Shown: positions 9,725-18,680 of the stretch, piece after piece
Layout of the letters: each line of letters starts with the position of its first letter
How positions within the stretch are numbered: the first letter of the stretch is position 1
Source: Rhodocyclaceae bacterium
GTDB lineage: Bacteria > Pseudomonadota > Gammaproteobacteria > Burkholderiales > Rhodocyclaceae
Direction of reading: 5' to 3'
Length of the DNA: 37,799 nt
Assembly (NCBI GenBank): GCA_020445765.1
Contig: JAGRFY010000029.1
Coordinates: forward strand, 27,049-64,847
Translations under genes and position numbers: made by a program
The notes under the pieces: generated by a model
What the model saw: only the letters and a program-made list of their open reading frames with translations
Databases searched by the model: none
What the model was told of the DNA's origin: nothing

Positions 9725-10681
9725 TCAAGGCTCGCACGACGGGTCGCGCAAGTGGCCTTCGATCCGATGCGAGGCGATCTGGAGCGTCGAATGGCCGAGA
9801 TCCGGCGGAGATATGACCGGGGGATCGAAGGCGGTGTCGCCTTCGTCCGGCGGCGTGCCCTGCGCCAATTGCGTGAAATCGAACAGATCACGGTCGCCCA
9901 GGTGTGATGGCACCACGTGCTTCATCGCCGTCGTCAGCGATTCGATGCGGCCCGGGAAATCCCGCGCCCATTGATTGAGCATCGCCTTGACCTGCTGGCG
10001 TTGCGCGTTGGGCTGGCTGCCGCACAGGTTGCACGGAATGATCGGATAGCGCATGGCGCCGGCGAAGCGCGAGATCAGCCGCTCCGGACAGTAGGCCAGC
10101 GGCCGGATCACCATGTGCCGGCCGTCGTCGCTCAGCAATTTCGGCGGCATCGCCTTGATGCGGCCGCCGAAGAACATGTTCAGGAACAAGGTCTCGAGCA
10201 TGTCGTCGCGGTGATGGCCGAGCGCGATGCGGGTGGCGCCGAGCTCCGACGCCGTGCGATAGATGATGCCGCGACGCAGCCGCGAACACAGCGAACAGGT
10301 GGTCTTGCCCTCCGGGATCTTGTCGCGCACGATCGAATAGGTATCTTCGCTGACGATCCGGTATTCGACCCCGATCGACTCGAAATAGCGCGGCAGGACA
10401 TCGGCCGGGAAGCCGGGCTGGCGCTGATCCAGATTCATCGCGATCACCCGGAAATCGACCGGTGCTCGCTCACGCAGCGCGAGCAGGGTACTGAGTAGCG
10501 TGAAGGAATCCTTGCCGCCGGAAACGCAGACCATGACGACATCGCCGTCCTCGATCATGCGGTAATCGGCGATGGCCTCGCCGGCGGCACGCTCGATCTT
10601 CTTGCGCAGTCGAACGAAGGTGTTGGACGGGTCGGCGCGATCCGCCACTTCCGCCTGCGTCTGGTGAATCCCGGTGCTCAC
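9725..10681 (-). CDS. ttcA: tRNA 2-thiocytidine(32) synthetase TtcA
   Basis: Thiolates cytidine 32 in the anticodon loop of certain tRNAs in an ATP- and iron-sulfur-cluster-dependent reaction. The 318-residue product is close to E. coli TtcA. It has the PP-loop SGGKDS (54-59), [17 protein letters not shown], and the three cluster cysteines C129 and C132 ([11 protein letters not shown]) and C220 (PCNLCGSQ). The start is a GTG (10681) giving the family-typical short N-terminus; the frame is open further upstream into the next gene but without homology. A near-consensus -10 box stands 25 bp upstream of this start. Confidence 0.95.
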   Translation of the reverse strand: MSTGIHQTQAEVADRADPSNTFVRLRKKIERAAGEAIADYRMIEDGDVVMVCVSGGKDSFTLLSTLLALRERAPVDFRVIAMNLDQRQPGFPADVLPRYFESIGVEYRIVSEDTYSIVRDKIPEGKTTCSLCSRLRRGIIYRTASELGATRIALGHHRDDMLETLFLNMFFGGRIKAMPPKLLSDDGRHMVIRPLAYCPERLISRFAGAMRYPIIPCNLCGSQPNAQRQQVKAMLNQWARDFPGRIESLTTAMKHVVPSHLGDRDLFDFTQLAQGTPPDEGDTAFDPPVISPPDLGHSTLQIASHRIEGHLRDPSCEP

Positions 10682-10705
10682 GTCAAAAGCCTGAGGAAAA
10701 AGGAA

Positions 10706-10734
10706 ATTATACCGGCACGACGAAGCCGCCGGAA
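10706..10734 (-). promoter_or_regulatory. Candidate ttcA promoter
   Basis: On the minus strand, a perfect TATAAT (10711 to 10706) has TTCCGG (10734 to 10729) exactly 17 bp upstream. It lies in the 79-bp gap between the SDR stop and the ttcA GTG, giving a short leader. The -10 is strong and the -35 weak. Confidence 0.5.
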
Positions 10735-10760
10735 CGCGACTCCGGACATCGGCGCCGCAC

Positions 10761-11510
10761 CTACAGGTAGGCGCTGCGACCGCCGTCCACCGCCAGGATC
10801 TGGCCGGTGACGTAAGGCGCGTCGAACAGCAGGAAGGCGACGACGTCCGCGATGTCCTGCGGCGACCCGACCCGCTTGAGGAGGCTGGTGGCGATGATGC
10901 GTTCGCGCTCGTCCGGCGTAAACTGGCCATCCTCCGGCCACACGATGGCGCCCGGCGACACGCCGTTCACGCGGACTTCGGGTGCCAGTTCGAGCGCCAG
11001 TGCCCGGGTCAGGCCGGCAAGCCCGGCCTTTGCCACCGAATAGACCGGATAGCCCGCCAGCGGCCGCTCGGCGTGGATGTCGACGATGTTGACGATCGCC
11101 CCTCGGCTCGCCTTCAGTGCCCCCGCCGCTGCCTGGCTGAGGAAGAACGGGGCCCGCAGATTGGAACCGACGAGATCGTTCCAGGCGTCTGCAGTGGTTT
11201 CACCGACCGCTGTCGGGAAGAAGCTCGACGCATTGTTGACCAGCCCGTCGAGGCGGCCGAAGCGGGCGACACAGGACGACACCAGGCGATCGATCGCATC
11301 GAGATCGAGCAGGTCGGCCGCAACGCAATGGGCGCTGCCGCTGCGTTGCCGTTCGAACTCCGCCACCAGGCTTCGGGCGTCGTCCTCGGCAGCGCGATAA
11401 TGCACGCAGAGGTGCGCACCATCTCGGTGCAATCGGCGGGCGATGGCCGCTCCGACCCGCCTGGCGGCGCCGGTGACCAGCACCACCGGCGTGCGATCCG
11501 CGTCGTCCAT
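10761..11510 (-). CDS. Short-chain dehydrogenase, pteridine reductase type (FolM-like)
   Basis: NAD(P)H-dependent SDR of 249 residues. The cofactor loop reads [16 protein letters not shown], and ARRVG with NNASSFFPT is typical of the pteridine/dihydrobiopterin reductase branch (FolM, PTR1). The likely reaction is reduction of dihydrofolate or dihydromonapterin. The catalytic Tyr and Lys are in [10 protein letters not shown]. The C-terminal half keeps [19 protein letters not shown] and the tail [12 protein letters not shown] start at the ATG 11510; a TTG four codons earlier sits too close to AGGAGG. The gene is divergent from the midA-type gene (85 bp apart). The substrate is inferred from family only. 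Confidence 0.82.
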   Translation of the reverse strand: MDDADRTPVVLVTGAARRVGAAIARRLHRDGAHLCVHYRAAEDDARSLVAEFERQRSGSAHCVAADLLDLDAIDRLVSSCVARFGRLDGLVNNASSFFPTAVGETTADAWNDLVGSNLRAPFFLSQAAAGALKASRGAIVNIVDIHAERPLAGYPVYSVAKAGLAGLTRALALELAPEVRVNGVSPGAIVWPEDGQFTPDERERIIATSLLKRVGSPQDIADVVAFLLFDAPYVTGQILAVDGGRSAYL

Positions 11511-11595
11511 AGCCGGGCTCAAGCCTCCTCGAAGACCGTCACGAAAGTCGACAGCAGTCTACAATCGCCGCTCACAAACCGCCCGAAAGATCGCG

Positions 11596-12750
11596 ATGAA
11601 CCTGCCGGAACCGTCCGCAGACGCATTGGACCACAGCAATCGGTTGTTACAGTTGATCCGCGACCGACTGGCCGCGGAGGGCTGGCTGTCGTTTGCAGAC
11701 TACATGTCGATGGCGCTCTACCATCCGGGACTGGGCTACTACAGCGGCGGCAGTCGCAAGTTCGGTCCCGAGGGCGACTTCGTCACGGCACCTGAGCTGA
11801 CACCCCTGTTCGGTCAGACCCTGGCACGTGCGCTGGCACCAGCGATGGCCGCCAGCGCCCCCTCGCTGATCGAAGTCGGCGCAGGCACCGGCCTCCTCGC
11901 CGCGGATCTGCTGCGCGCCCTCGACGCACTGGGCAGCCTGCCCGAGCACTACGACATCCTCGAGCTGTCCGGAGAACTGCGCGAGCGCCAGTTCGATACG
12001 CTGGCGCGCCAGGTGCCGGCACTGTCGGCACGGGTGCGCTGGCTCGATCGGCTGCCCGATCGATTCGACGGTGTCGTGGTGGCCAACGAGGTGCTCGACG
12101 TGATGCCGGTGCATCTCGTCGCAAGTCGCGCGGACGGCCTCTTCGAGCGCGGCATCGCCGAGCATGACGGCAAGCTGTGCTGGGCCGACCGCAGGGCCGG
12201 TGGACGGGTTCTCGAGGCGGCGAGCGCGCTGTCGCTGCCCGCCCCGGCGGAGGGCGAATACGTCACCGAACTGAATCTGGCCGCCGGCGCCTGGATCCGC
12301 GAATGGTCGCGACGCCTCGGGCGCGGGCTGATGCTGCTGCTCGATTACGGCTATCCGCGAGCCGAATACTATCTGCCCAGCCGTTCCGGCGGCACACTAC
12401 TTTGCTACTACCGGCATCGCGCCCACGGCCAGCCATTGCTGTGGCCGGGCCTCAACGACATCACCGCGTTCGTCGATTTCACCGCTGTGGCCGAAGCCGC
12501 CCACGACGCCGGCCTCGAGATCTACGGCTACACGACCCAGGCGAGCTTCCTGCTGAACTGCGGAATCCTGGAACTGCTCGAACGCCGTGGCCCCCAGGAA
12601 AGCCCGGACTACATCCGCGCTGCCCGGGCGGTGCAACGCCTGACTGCGCCGCACGAAATGGGCGAGCTGTTCAAGGTTCTGGCGATCGGCCGGGAATGCG
12701 CCTCGGCGACAGCCGGCTTCGAGCGCGGCGATCGCCTGCACGCGCTGTGA
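11596..12750 (+). CDS. SAM-dependent methyltransferase, MidA/NDUFAF7 family
   Basis: A 384-residue class I methyltransferase of the COG1565 group, whose mitochondrial member NDUFAF7 methylates an arginine of a complex I subunit; the bacterial target is not established. Seen are the family N-terminus FADYMSMALYHPGLGYYSGG (35-52), FGPEGDFVTAPELTPLFG, the SAM loop EVGAGTGLLAADLL (93-106), VVVANEVLDVMPVH and LLLDYGYPRAEYY. The ATG at 11596 opens the conserved region; the frame extends upstream without similarity. It ends 7 bp from the convergent small gene. An NDUFA9-like gene occurs about 5 kb downstream, another complex I assembly homologue. Confidence 0.88.
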   Translation: MNLPEPSADALDHSNRLLQLIRDRLAAEGWLSFADYMSMALYHPGLGYYSGGSRKFGPEGDFVTAPELTPLFGQTLARALAPAMAASAPSLIEVGAGTGLLAADLLRALDALGSLPEHYDILELSGELRERQFDTLARQVPALSARVRWLDRLPDRFDGVVVANEVLDVMPVHLVASRADGLFERGIAEHDGKLCWADRRAGGRVLEAASALSLPAPAEGEYVTELNLAAGAWIREWSRRLGRGLMLLLDYGYPRAEYYLPSRSGGTLLCYYRHRAHGQPLLWPGLNDITAFVDFTAVAEAAHDAGLEIYGYTTQASFLLNCGILELLERRGPQESPDYIRAARAVQRLTAPHEMGELFKVLAIGRECASATAGFERGDRLHAL

Positions 12751-12757
12751 CCGCGTC

Positions 12758-12961
12758 CTATTCCTGGTTGCGATAGATCGCATCGAGGAAGGCCTCGGCC
12801 TCCTCGTCCTCGACCGGCGGATGCCCTTCGTCGCGCGCAGCCGACCGGATCACCTTCAGCGGTGCATCTGGCCGAGGCAACCAGCTGGCGTCGAGAATCT
12901 CGTCGTCGTAGCGCGGACCAGCGTCCACTTCCTCTCTCTGATCGTCACTTTCGGAATCCAT
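12758..12961 (-). CDS. Small acidic hypothetical protein (67 aa)
   Basis: A short, strongly acidic protein (many Asp and Glu) without Cys, membrane segment or recognisable domain, ending in FLDAIYRNQE. The ATG at 12961 has AAGGAG eight bases upstream, an ideal site; a GTG three codons earlier (12970) is less likely. It converges with the methyltransferase gene and is separated from the next gene by 91 bp. I do not recognise a family. The good ribosome-binding site and the Asp/Glu-rich, non-random composition support a real gene. Confidence 0.6.
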   Translation of the reverse strand: MDSESDDQREEVDAGPRYDDEILDASWLPRPDAPLKVIRSAARDEGHPPVEDEEAEAFLDAIYRNQE

Positions 12962-13061
12962 CTGCCTCACTCCTTGCTGCTTCTTGCTCTGCCGACAGCT
13001 TATTGAATCATAAGTGCTATTTCACAATGCGCGGGCCAGGGCCGGTTTGCAAGCAAATTTC

Positions 13062-13865
13062 TCACGTCGCCGCCTTGGCAAGCCACGTGCGAATCAGTTC
13101 GGCCACCTCGCGCCACCCCTGTTCGAGCATCATGCCGTGACCGAGCTCCGGCATGATGTGGGCCTCGACACCGTAGCTTCGTGCGGTCATCTGTACCTGG
13201 CCCGCCGGGATCAACTCGTCGTGGCGCGCGCCGATCACCAGCATCGGCACCCGTGCGACGAGATGGACGTGAGGCAGATCAAACAGGCTCATGTCCCAGA
13301 TCGCGCGATGCGATTCGGGCTGCGAGGCGCGTAGATAGCGTTTCAGGTCCGCCTCCGAGACCGGCTGATGGAACAGCGCATCGCGCAGGCTGCGACCATC
13401 CACCTGCCCGCCACCGAGCAGCCGGGTGAATTGGTTCATCAGCGACGGGCGACGCCAGGCCAGCCCCCAGGCGGACGACATCAGCCCCTGCGGCGGCACC
13501 GACGACATCAGCACGGCAGCGGCTGCGTCCGCGCGTTCCAGGTACTTCTGGACGACGAAGCCGCCCATCGAATGGCCGATCAACACCGGCGGGGCAGGCA
13601 GGGTAGCGACGATGCGGGCGACGTCGTCGACGTAGTCCGCGATCGAATAGCTGTCGAGCCGCGCGCGGTCGGGACTGCCACCATGCCCGGACAGCGACAG
13701 TGCATGCGCCTCGAAGCCGTGCTCGGCGAAGAAGTCGAGGAAGTGTTCGTCCCAGCACCATGCGCCGGCATAGGCGCCATGCACGAACAACAGCGGTCTC
13801 GGATCCCCCCCGCCCGGCGGGCGGCGGCTCAACACTTCCAGTTCGCAAAGATCGTTCGGCTTCAT
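13062..13865 (-). CDS. Alpha/beta-fold hydrolase
   Basis: A cytoplasmic hydrolase of 267 residues with the full catalytic triad: nucleophile Ser99 in GHSMGG (97-102), Asp216 in GARHDELIP and His243 in GHGMM. The oxyanion-hole HG lies in LLFVHGAYAGAWCWDEHF, and LSLSGHGGS is typical of the family. A lid region with many Arg and Trp spans about 125-200. The substrate is unknown (ester, thioester or lactone). Its ATG overlaps the stop of the upstream GST gene (ATGA, 13862-13865), so the two are probably translated together, which would suit a detoxification or thioester pathway. Confidence 0.88.
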   Translation of the reverse strand: MKPNDLCELEVLSRRPPGGGDPRPLLFVHGAYAGAWCWDEHFLDFFAEHGFEAHALSLSGHGGSPDRARLDSYSIADYVDDVARIVATLPAPPVLIGHSMGGFVVQKYLERADAAAAVLMSSVPPQGLMSSAWGLAWRRPSLMNQFTRLLGGGQVDGRSLRDALFHQPVSEADLKRYLRASQPESHRAIWDMSLFDLPHVHLVARVPMLVIGARHDELIPAGQVQMTARSYGVEAHIMPELGHGMMLEQGWREVAELIRTWLAKAAT

Positions 13866-14482
13866 GCGGGCACCTCCATGCCGCGCTGGACCGCCGGGCG
13901 CGTACCGACGCGATCGAACCAGGCCGCCACGGCGGGATAATCGGCAAGGTCGACCTGCTGCCAGAGATGGCGGGCGACCCAGGGAAAGGTGGCGATGTCG
14001 GCGATCGAATAGTCGTCGCCGGCAATCCAGTCGCGCTGGGCCAGGCGGCGATCGAGCACGGCGTAGAGACGCTCGGCCTCGGCGCGGTAGCGCTTGATGG
14101 CATAGGGCACCTTCTCGTCGGCGAAGCGAAGAAAATGGTGCACCTGCCCGAACATCGGGCCGACGCCGCCCATCTGGAACATCAGCCACTGCAAGACATC
14201 GTAGCGACTGCGTGGATCGCGCGGCAGCAGGCGGCCGCACTTGTCGGCCAGGTAGATCAGGATTGCGCCGGACTCGAAGACCACGATCGGTCGCCCGTCA
14301 GGGCCATCCGGATCGACGATCACGGGAATCTTGTTGTTCGGGCTGAGCGCCGTGAAATCCTGCGAGAATTGGGCGCGCCGGGTGATGTCGATCGGCCTGA
14401 CCTCGTAATCGAGGCCGAGCTCTTCGAGCATGATCGAAGCCTTGCGCCCGTTCGGCGTGCTCCAGGTGTATAGGGAAACCAT
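13862..14482 (-). CDS. Glutathione S-transferase, YfcG/YghU-like (Nu class)
   Basis: A 206-residue GST. The N-terminal thioredoxin-fold domain starts LYTWSTPNGRK, with Thr9 and Asn11 at the positions used by E. coli YfcG to hold glutathione; this class acts as a disulfide-bond reductase rather than a classic transferase. NNKIPVIVDPDG (cis-Pro) and VFESGAILIYLADK (Glu-Ser binding the glutathione gamma-glutamyl group) are present. The helical C-terminal domain includes DDYSIADIATFPW. The ATG at 14482 begins the fold directly. The downstream hydrolase gene overlaps by 4 bp. Confidence 0.9.
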   Translation of the reverse strand: MVSLYTWSTPNGRKASIMLEELGLDYEVRPIDITRRAQFSQDFTALSPNNKIPVIVDPDGPDGRPIVVFESGAILIYLADKCGRLLPRDPRSRYDVLQWLMFQMGGVGPMFGQVHHFLRFADEKVPYAIKRYRAEAERLYAVLDRRLAQRDWIAGDDYSIADIATFPWVARHLWQQVDLADYPAVAAWFDRVGTRPAVQRGMEVPA

Positions 14483-14679
14483 GTCTGCGTCCGCAATGCG
14501 CTTTGGCGACTATAGCAAGGAGTGATCGCGAATCCGCGCGCAACGCGCCACATCGGGCACTGCGCACGTGCGACGGCGCCTGCGCGGCGCAATCCGGCGC
14601 GGCGGGCACGCCGCCGACGACACAGTTCATTGCGAAAATCGCGAGCCGACCCGACCGCAATCGGCACGCCGGCGCCCCG

Positions 14680-16587
14680 CTACAGCGGACCTCGTGCAGC
14701 GAACTCGATGCGATCGACGACGGTGCCATCCGGGGCCAGCAGTTCGAGGCGGTAGAGTCCGGCCCGGGGCGACCAGCGCAACCGCCCGCCGCGACCGACT
14801 TCGCGCCCGTCAAGCCGCCACCGCAAGTCCGCCAGCGGTGGCCATGCGATGAATTCGATGCGGAAGTCCGGGTCGGTCTCGACCGCCCGGCCGTCAACAA
14901 TGCTGCGTGCGCCCGGTTTCACGATCCGCGCAAATCCGGGTGGCACGCGACCGGCCGGGGCTTCGTGGCCGGCGATCACCCACTCGGTACGGGGCGCCTC
15001 CGCTGCCCAGTCGAACGCCACCTCGCGGGCGACGACGCCGGCCGGCACGGGCTGCGCCGGGCACTGACCGATCTCGCTGCTCGCGAGTTGCGTCACCAGC
15101 GCACGCAGGACATCAGCCGCGCCGTCGCCTTCGGCGCTCGCCAGCAGGCTGTGACGCCCCAGGCGCGCCGCCACCAGCGCGCCGGCCGGCGCGATCGTCA
15201 GCGGCATCCAGCGGGCACAGTCCTGGCCATTCACGCTCGCCCACATCCGGCGCCAGACGTAGGCGGCAGCCGCCGGCAGCACACGCAGCGGCTCGGCGGC
15301 GACACGGTCGCGGCGCCACTCGGGCGCCTGCCAGCTGCCGTCTCCCGCCAAGGATGCGATCAGGCCGAGCAACTCGAGAACGTCGGCCGGACCGTCGACG
15401 CCGACGACATCGGCGAGCACGGCGCGCGACGAGCCCAGGTGCCGCTCGAGCAGTGGTCCGAACGGCACCGCCGCGAAGCCGACCTCGTCGAGCCATCCGC
15501 GCAAGCTGCGCCATCGCACCAGAGGATCGTCCTCGGGCGGCCCGTCGGCGAGCAGACTGGCGGCACCGACAGTGCCGGCTTCGAGCGCTCTTGCCAGCGC
15601 CAGCAGGCGCTCCGAAAGTTCCGCAGGAGGACGCTCGGCGAGCGGATCGGGCCGTGCATCCGGCGCGGCATAGGCCCGTACCCGCGCGCCCTCATCGACG
15701 ATCACCACCGCCGCCCTACGACTGGCCGGAATCGTGCCCAACAGCGATTCCAGCCGATGCTGCAGCCCGCCATCGACATGGCTCGGCACGGTTTGCCCGC
15801 CGCCGCCCGCGACCCGGGCCAGCAGCGCCGCGGCGGCAGCATGCCGCGGTGGCGGCGCGCCCCGGTCGAGGCCGCTAACCAGGGTCGCGAGCGGGGCGCA
15901 GTCGGCATCTTGCGCGATGCGCCGAAGCAGCCGGCAGGCCCGCTGTTCGACGCGCCGCGGCTGCGCATCGGGCGCGCGCAACAGCACCGCCAGAATCGCC
16001 GCTTCGGCCGTGTCGAGTGCGGCCGGCGCCTTGCGGAACAGGCCCCAGGCGGCCGCCCCGATGCCTTGCAGCCGGCCTCGGAAGACCGCCAGATTGAGGT
16101 AGGCCTCGAGGATCTGTTCCTTGCTCCAGTTGGCTTCGAGCTCGGCGGCCGCCCGCGCCTGATCCCATTTCTGCCCGATGGTCCGCCGCCCGCCATGATC
16201 GGCGCGCGGCAACAGCGCCGGATCGAGCATGCCCGCCATCTGCATCGACAGCGTCGACGCGCCGCGCAACCGCTCCGACCACAGGTTCTGCCAAAGGGCC
16301 GCGACGAAGGCCCGCCAGTCCACCCCGGAATGCTCGAAGAAGCGTTGGTCCTCGGCCATCAGCAAGGTCCGCAGCATCGGCTGCGGCAGGGTGCGCAGCG
16401 GGGTCCATTCGAGCCGCAGGTTCTGGTAGGGGCGAAACTCCTCGGCGAGCACCTGGTCGTCGCGGCCGGTCAACCGCACCGTCGACGGTTGCAGGCCGTC
16501 ACGGATGACCTGGAACGGCGGTGTCAGGGCGGCAACCGGCAACGACGCCACGACGAGCGCGACGCATGCCAGCGATCGTCGCTTCAC
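14680..16587 (-). CDS. PBP1C-like peptidoglycan glycosyltransferase with a degenerate transpeptidase domain
   Basis: A 635-residue relative of penicillin-binding protein 1C (E. coli PBP1C is about 770). An N-terminal hydrophobic anchor or signal (about 5-22) precedes a GT51 glycosyltransferase domain with EDQRFFEHSGVD (79-90, catalytic Glu79), GASTLSMQ (109-116) and SKEQILEAYLN. The transpeptidase part is recognisable (SLLADGP, VVIVDEGARVRAY) but lacks SxxK: where PBP1C has SPGSVLKPF this protein has PPAELSERL (320-328). No SxN or KTG motif is seen either. The C-terminal domain (from about 560) resembles the PBP1C beta domain. The start is GTG 16587, overlapping the cca stop (GTGA). It probably polymerises glycan but cannot crosslink or bind beta-lactams. 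Confidence 0.82.
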   Translation of the reverse strand: MKRRSLACVALVVASLPVAALTPPFQVIRDGLQPSTVRLTGRDDQVLAEEFRPYQNLRLEWTPLRTLPQPMLRTLLMAEDQRFFEHSGVDWRAFVAALWQNLWSERLRGASTLSMQMAGMLDPALLPRADHGGRRTIGQKWDQARAAAELEANWSKEQILEAYLNLAVFRGRLQGIGAAAWGLFRKAPAALDTAEAAILAVLLRAPDAQPRRVEQRACRLLRRIAQDADCAPLATLVSGLDRGAPPPRHAAAAALLARVAGGGGQTVPSHVDGGLQHRLESLLGTIPASRRAAVVIVDEGARVRAYAAPDARPDPLAERPPAELSERLLALARALEAGTVGAASLLADGPPEDDPLVRWRSLRGWLDEVGFAAVPFGPLLERHLGSSRAVLADVVGVDGPADVLELLGLIASLAGDGSWQAPEWRRDRVAAEPLRVLPAAAAYVWRRMWASVNGQDCARWMPLTIAPAGALVAARLGRHSLLASAEGDGAADVLRALVTQLASSEIGQCPAQPVPAGVVAREVAFDWAAEAPRTEWVIAGHEAPAGRVPPGFARIVKPGARSIVDGRAVETDPDFRIEFIAWPPLADLRWRLDGREVGRGGRLRWSPRAGLYRLELLAPDGTVVDRIEFAARGPL

Positions 16588-17681
16588 GGGTCGATCGCCC
16601 GCTCGATCGCGACGAGCCTCGCCGCGCGGACCCGCTTCGGAATCTCGCTGCGCATCGGCGCATCGCGGGCGATCGCTCCGGCATCCACGGCCCGCGCCAC
16701 GGCCAAGGCCCGGAGCAGGCACCCGCTCGGATCGGCGGCCACGTCGCCGGCGCAGATCCGCACTACGCGCAGCAGTTCGGCGAAGCGCTCCGGCCGCCGC
16801 AGGCCGTCGCTGCGCTCGATCAGCGCCAATTGCGCGCCGGCATCGCGCGCCGACAAGGCGAGCACGGCACCATACTCGCGCAGCACCAGCACCGACAGTT
16901 CGCGGCAGTCGTTCGGCAGCCGCAACCGGGTGGCCACCGCCACCGCCTGCCGCTCGGCCTGCGGCGGCGCCGGCGGCCACAGGCAGGCCCAGCGGACGGA
17001 CAACGGGTCGGTGTCGTCCAGTCGGGCCAGGGCCTCGATGCCGCCCTCGCGGCCGGCCAGTTCCGGCAACAGGCGGTCGAACGCGCCGCAGGCCTGCAGC
17101 ACCTCGAACATGCGTTGCGGTGCACGCGCCACCAGTCCGCGGGAGAGCTCCTGCCACACGCGCTCGGCGACCAGGGCATCGACCTCGCCCTGCACCACCA
17201 TCCGCCGGCACAGTTCGACGGTATCCGGCGCCACCTCGAAGGCCGGGAATCTTGCGGCGAAGCGGGCAAGGCGCAGGATGCGCACCGGATCCTCGGCGAA
17301 GGCCGGACTGACGTGGCGCAACCATCGTCGTTCGAGGTCGGCGCGCCCGCCCCACGGGTCCACCAGTTCGCCGTCCTCGGACAGCGCCATGGCGTTGATC
17401 GTGAGGTCGCGTCGCCTCAGGTCCTGTTCCAGCGTGACGTCGGGATCGGCGTGGAAGACGAAGCCCTTGTAGCCGGGTGCGGACTTGCGCTCGGTGCGGG
17501 CGAGCGCGTATTCCTCGTGCGTCTCCGGATGCAGGAACACCGGAAAATCCTTGCCCACCGGCTTGAAGCCGCGGGCCAGCATGTCCTCGGGCGTGGCGCC
17601 GACGACGACGTAGTCGCGGTCTTCGACCTCGAGGCCGAGCATGCGATCGCGAACGGCGCCGCCGACGGTATAGACCTTCAC
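16584..17681 (-). CDS. cca: CCA-adding tRNA nucleotidyltransferase, HD domain absent
   Basis: Builds and repairs the 3'-CCA end of tRNAs without a template. The class II polymerase head has GGAVRD (7-12), DRDYVVVG with metal ligands Asp21 and Asp23, RRDLTINAMA, DPWGG and EDPVRILRLARFAARF. The protein has 365 residues and ends before the HD phosphohydrolase domain that brings E. coli Cca to about 412. The start is taken as GTG 17681 (giving KVYTVGGAVRD as in homologues); GTG 17687 is equally possible. The stop overlaps the start of the PBP1C-like gene by four bases. The epimerase gene ends 14 bp upstream. Confidence 0.93.
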   Translation of the reverse strand: MKVYTVGGAVRDRMLGLEVEDRDYVVVGATPEDMLARGFKPVGKDFPVFLHPETHEEYALARTERKSAPGYKGFVFHADPDVTLEQDLRRRDLTINAMALSEDGELVDPWGGRADLERRWLRHVSPAFAEDPVRILRLARFAARFPAFEVAPDTVELCRRMVVQGEVDALVAERVWQELSRGLVARAPQRMFEVLQACGAFDRLLPELAGREGGIEALARLDDTDPLSVRWACLWPPAPPQAERQAVAVATRLRLPNDCRELSVLVLREYGAVLALSARDAGAQLALIERSDGLRRPERFAELLRVVRICAGDVAADPSGCLLRALAVARAVDAGAIARDAPMRSEIPKRVRAARLVAIERAIDP

Positions 17682-17695
17682 CGCCACTGCCGTGC

Positions 17696-18655
17696 TCAGA
17701 ACTCCCGCCCGTGCTGGGCCGCGCCGAAGAACGACGCCCGGCGGCGCTGCGCCGACAGATACAGGGGTGCGATCGCCTCGAGCGGTGTCGGCGCCGCACC
17801 GAACGGCAGCGGATCGCCCTGCACGACGGAATCCTTCTGCAGCGAACGCAGGTTGTCGCGGCTCAGCGGAGCGTTCGGCAGCCGCTCCATCACGGCCGCC
17901 TGGATCATGGCCAGCGGACCGGGCAGCGGGATCACCAGGCCGCGGTGACCGCTGACCTCGCCGACGTATTCGACCAGTTGTTCGAGGGTATAGACCCGCG
18001 GCCCGGCGGCATCCCAGGTCTGGCCGACGGCCTCCGGCATGTTCAGGCTGGCTGCCAGCAGTTCGGCGACATCCTCGACATACACCGGCTGCAGCCGCGA
18101 ACCGGCGCCACCGATCGGCAGCAGCGGAATGAAGCGGAGCAGACCGGCGAACATGTTCAGGAAGCGATCGCCCGGCCCGAAGATCACCGACGGACGGACG
18201 ATGGTCCATTCGAGCCCGCGACCGGCCGCGCGGATCGCCGCCTCGCCGGCAGCCTTCGAACGCAAGTACTCGGAGGGCCCATCCTCGGCGGCACCGAGGG
18301 CGCTGACGTGAACCAGGCGGCGGACCCCTTGCCTGGCGCAGGCGGCGACCAGACGTCGAGGCAGCGCCACGTGCGCCTTCTCGAATGCGGGACCGTACGG
18401 CTTCCCGCTCGGCGAATGCAGCACCGCCACCAGATTGACGACTGCATCGACGCCGTCGAGCAGGCGCTCGAGGGTGGCGTCGTCGTGGACATCGGCCTCG
18501 ATCACGTCGACCGTCGGCAGCGGCAGCAGGTGTCCTGCGCGGGCGCGACGACGCGTCGGAATCCGCACCCGCAGACCGCGATCCGCGAGACGGTTGGCGA
18601 GCGACGTGCCGACGAATCCACTGCCGCCGAGCACCAGAACCTGTTCGAGCTTCAT
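17696..18655 (-). CDS. NAD-dependent epimerase/dehydratase family protein, NDUFA9-like
   Basis: An atypical extended SDR of 319 residues with the Rossmann loop LVLGGSGFVGTSLANRL (8-24), DVHDDATLERLLDGVDAVVNLVAVLHS, HVSALGA (instead of the usual Ser before the YxxxK), SEYLRSKAAGE (Tyr-x3-Lys type) and IVRPSVIFGPGDRFLNMF. The pattern matches bacterial homologues of mitochondrial complex I subunit NDUFA9; the bacterial substrate is not known, and quinone or lipid-related roles are only proposed. AGGAGG lies ahead of the ATG. It sits between slt and cca on one strand. Confidence 0.87.
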   Translation of the reverse strand: MKLEQVLVLGGSGFVGTSLANRLADRGLRVRIPTRRRARAGHLLPLPTVDVIEADVHDDATLERLLDGVDAVVNLVAVLHSPSGKPYGPAFEKAHVALPRRLVAACARQGVRRLVHVSALGAAEDGPSEYLRSKAAGEAAIRAAGRGLEWTIVRPSVIFGPGDRFLNMFAGLLRFIPLLPIGGAGSRLQPVYVEDVAELLAASLNMPEAVGQTWDAAGPRVYTLEQLVEYVGEVSGHRGLVIPLPGPLAMIQAAVMERLPNAPLSRDNLRSLQKDSVVQGDPLPFGAAPTPLEAIAPLYLSAQRRRASFFGAAQHGREF

Positions 18656-18680
18656 TGCTGGCTCCTCCTGTTGGATTGAT

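Noticed and set aside
12971-13061. Promoter for the small acidic gene in the AT-rich gap (TTGTGA and AATAAG)
   Set aside because: The two boxes match consensus poorly and other pairings in the same stretch are equally good.
14503-17472. Very long open frame (989 codons) on the plus strand
   Set aside because: It is antisense to the PBP1C-like and cca genes, has no family motif and an Arg/Pro/Gln-rich composition typical of shadow frames in GC-rich DNA.
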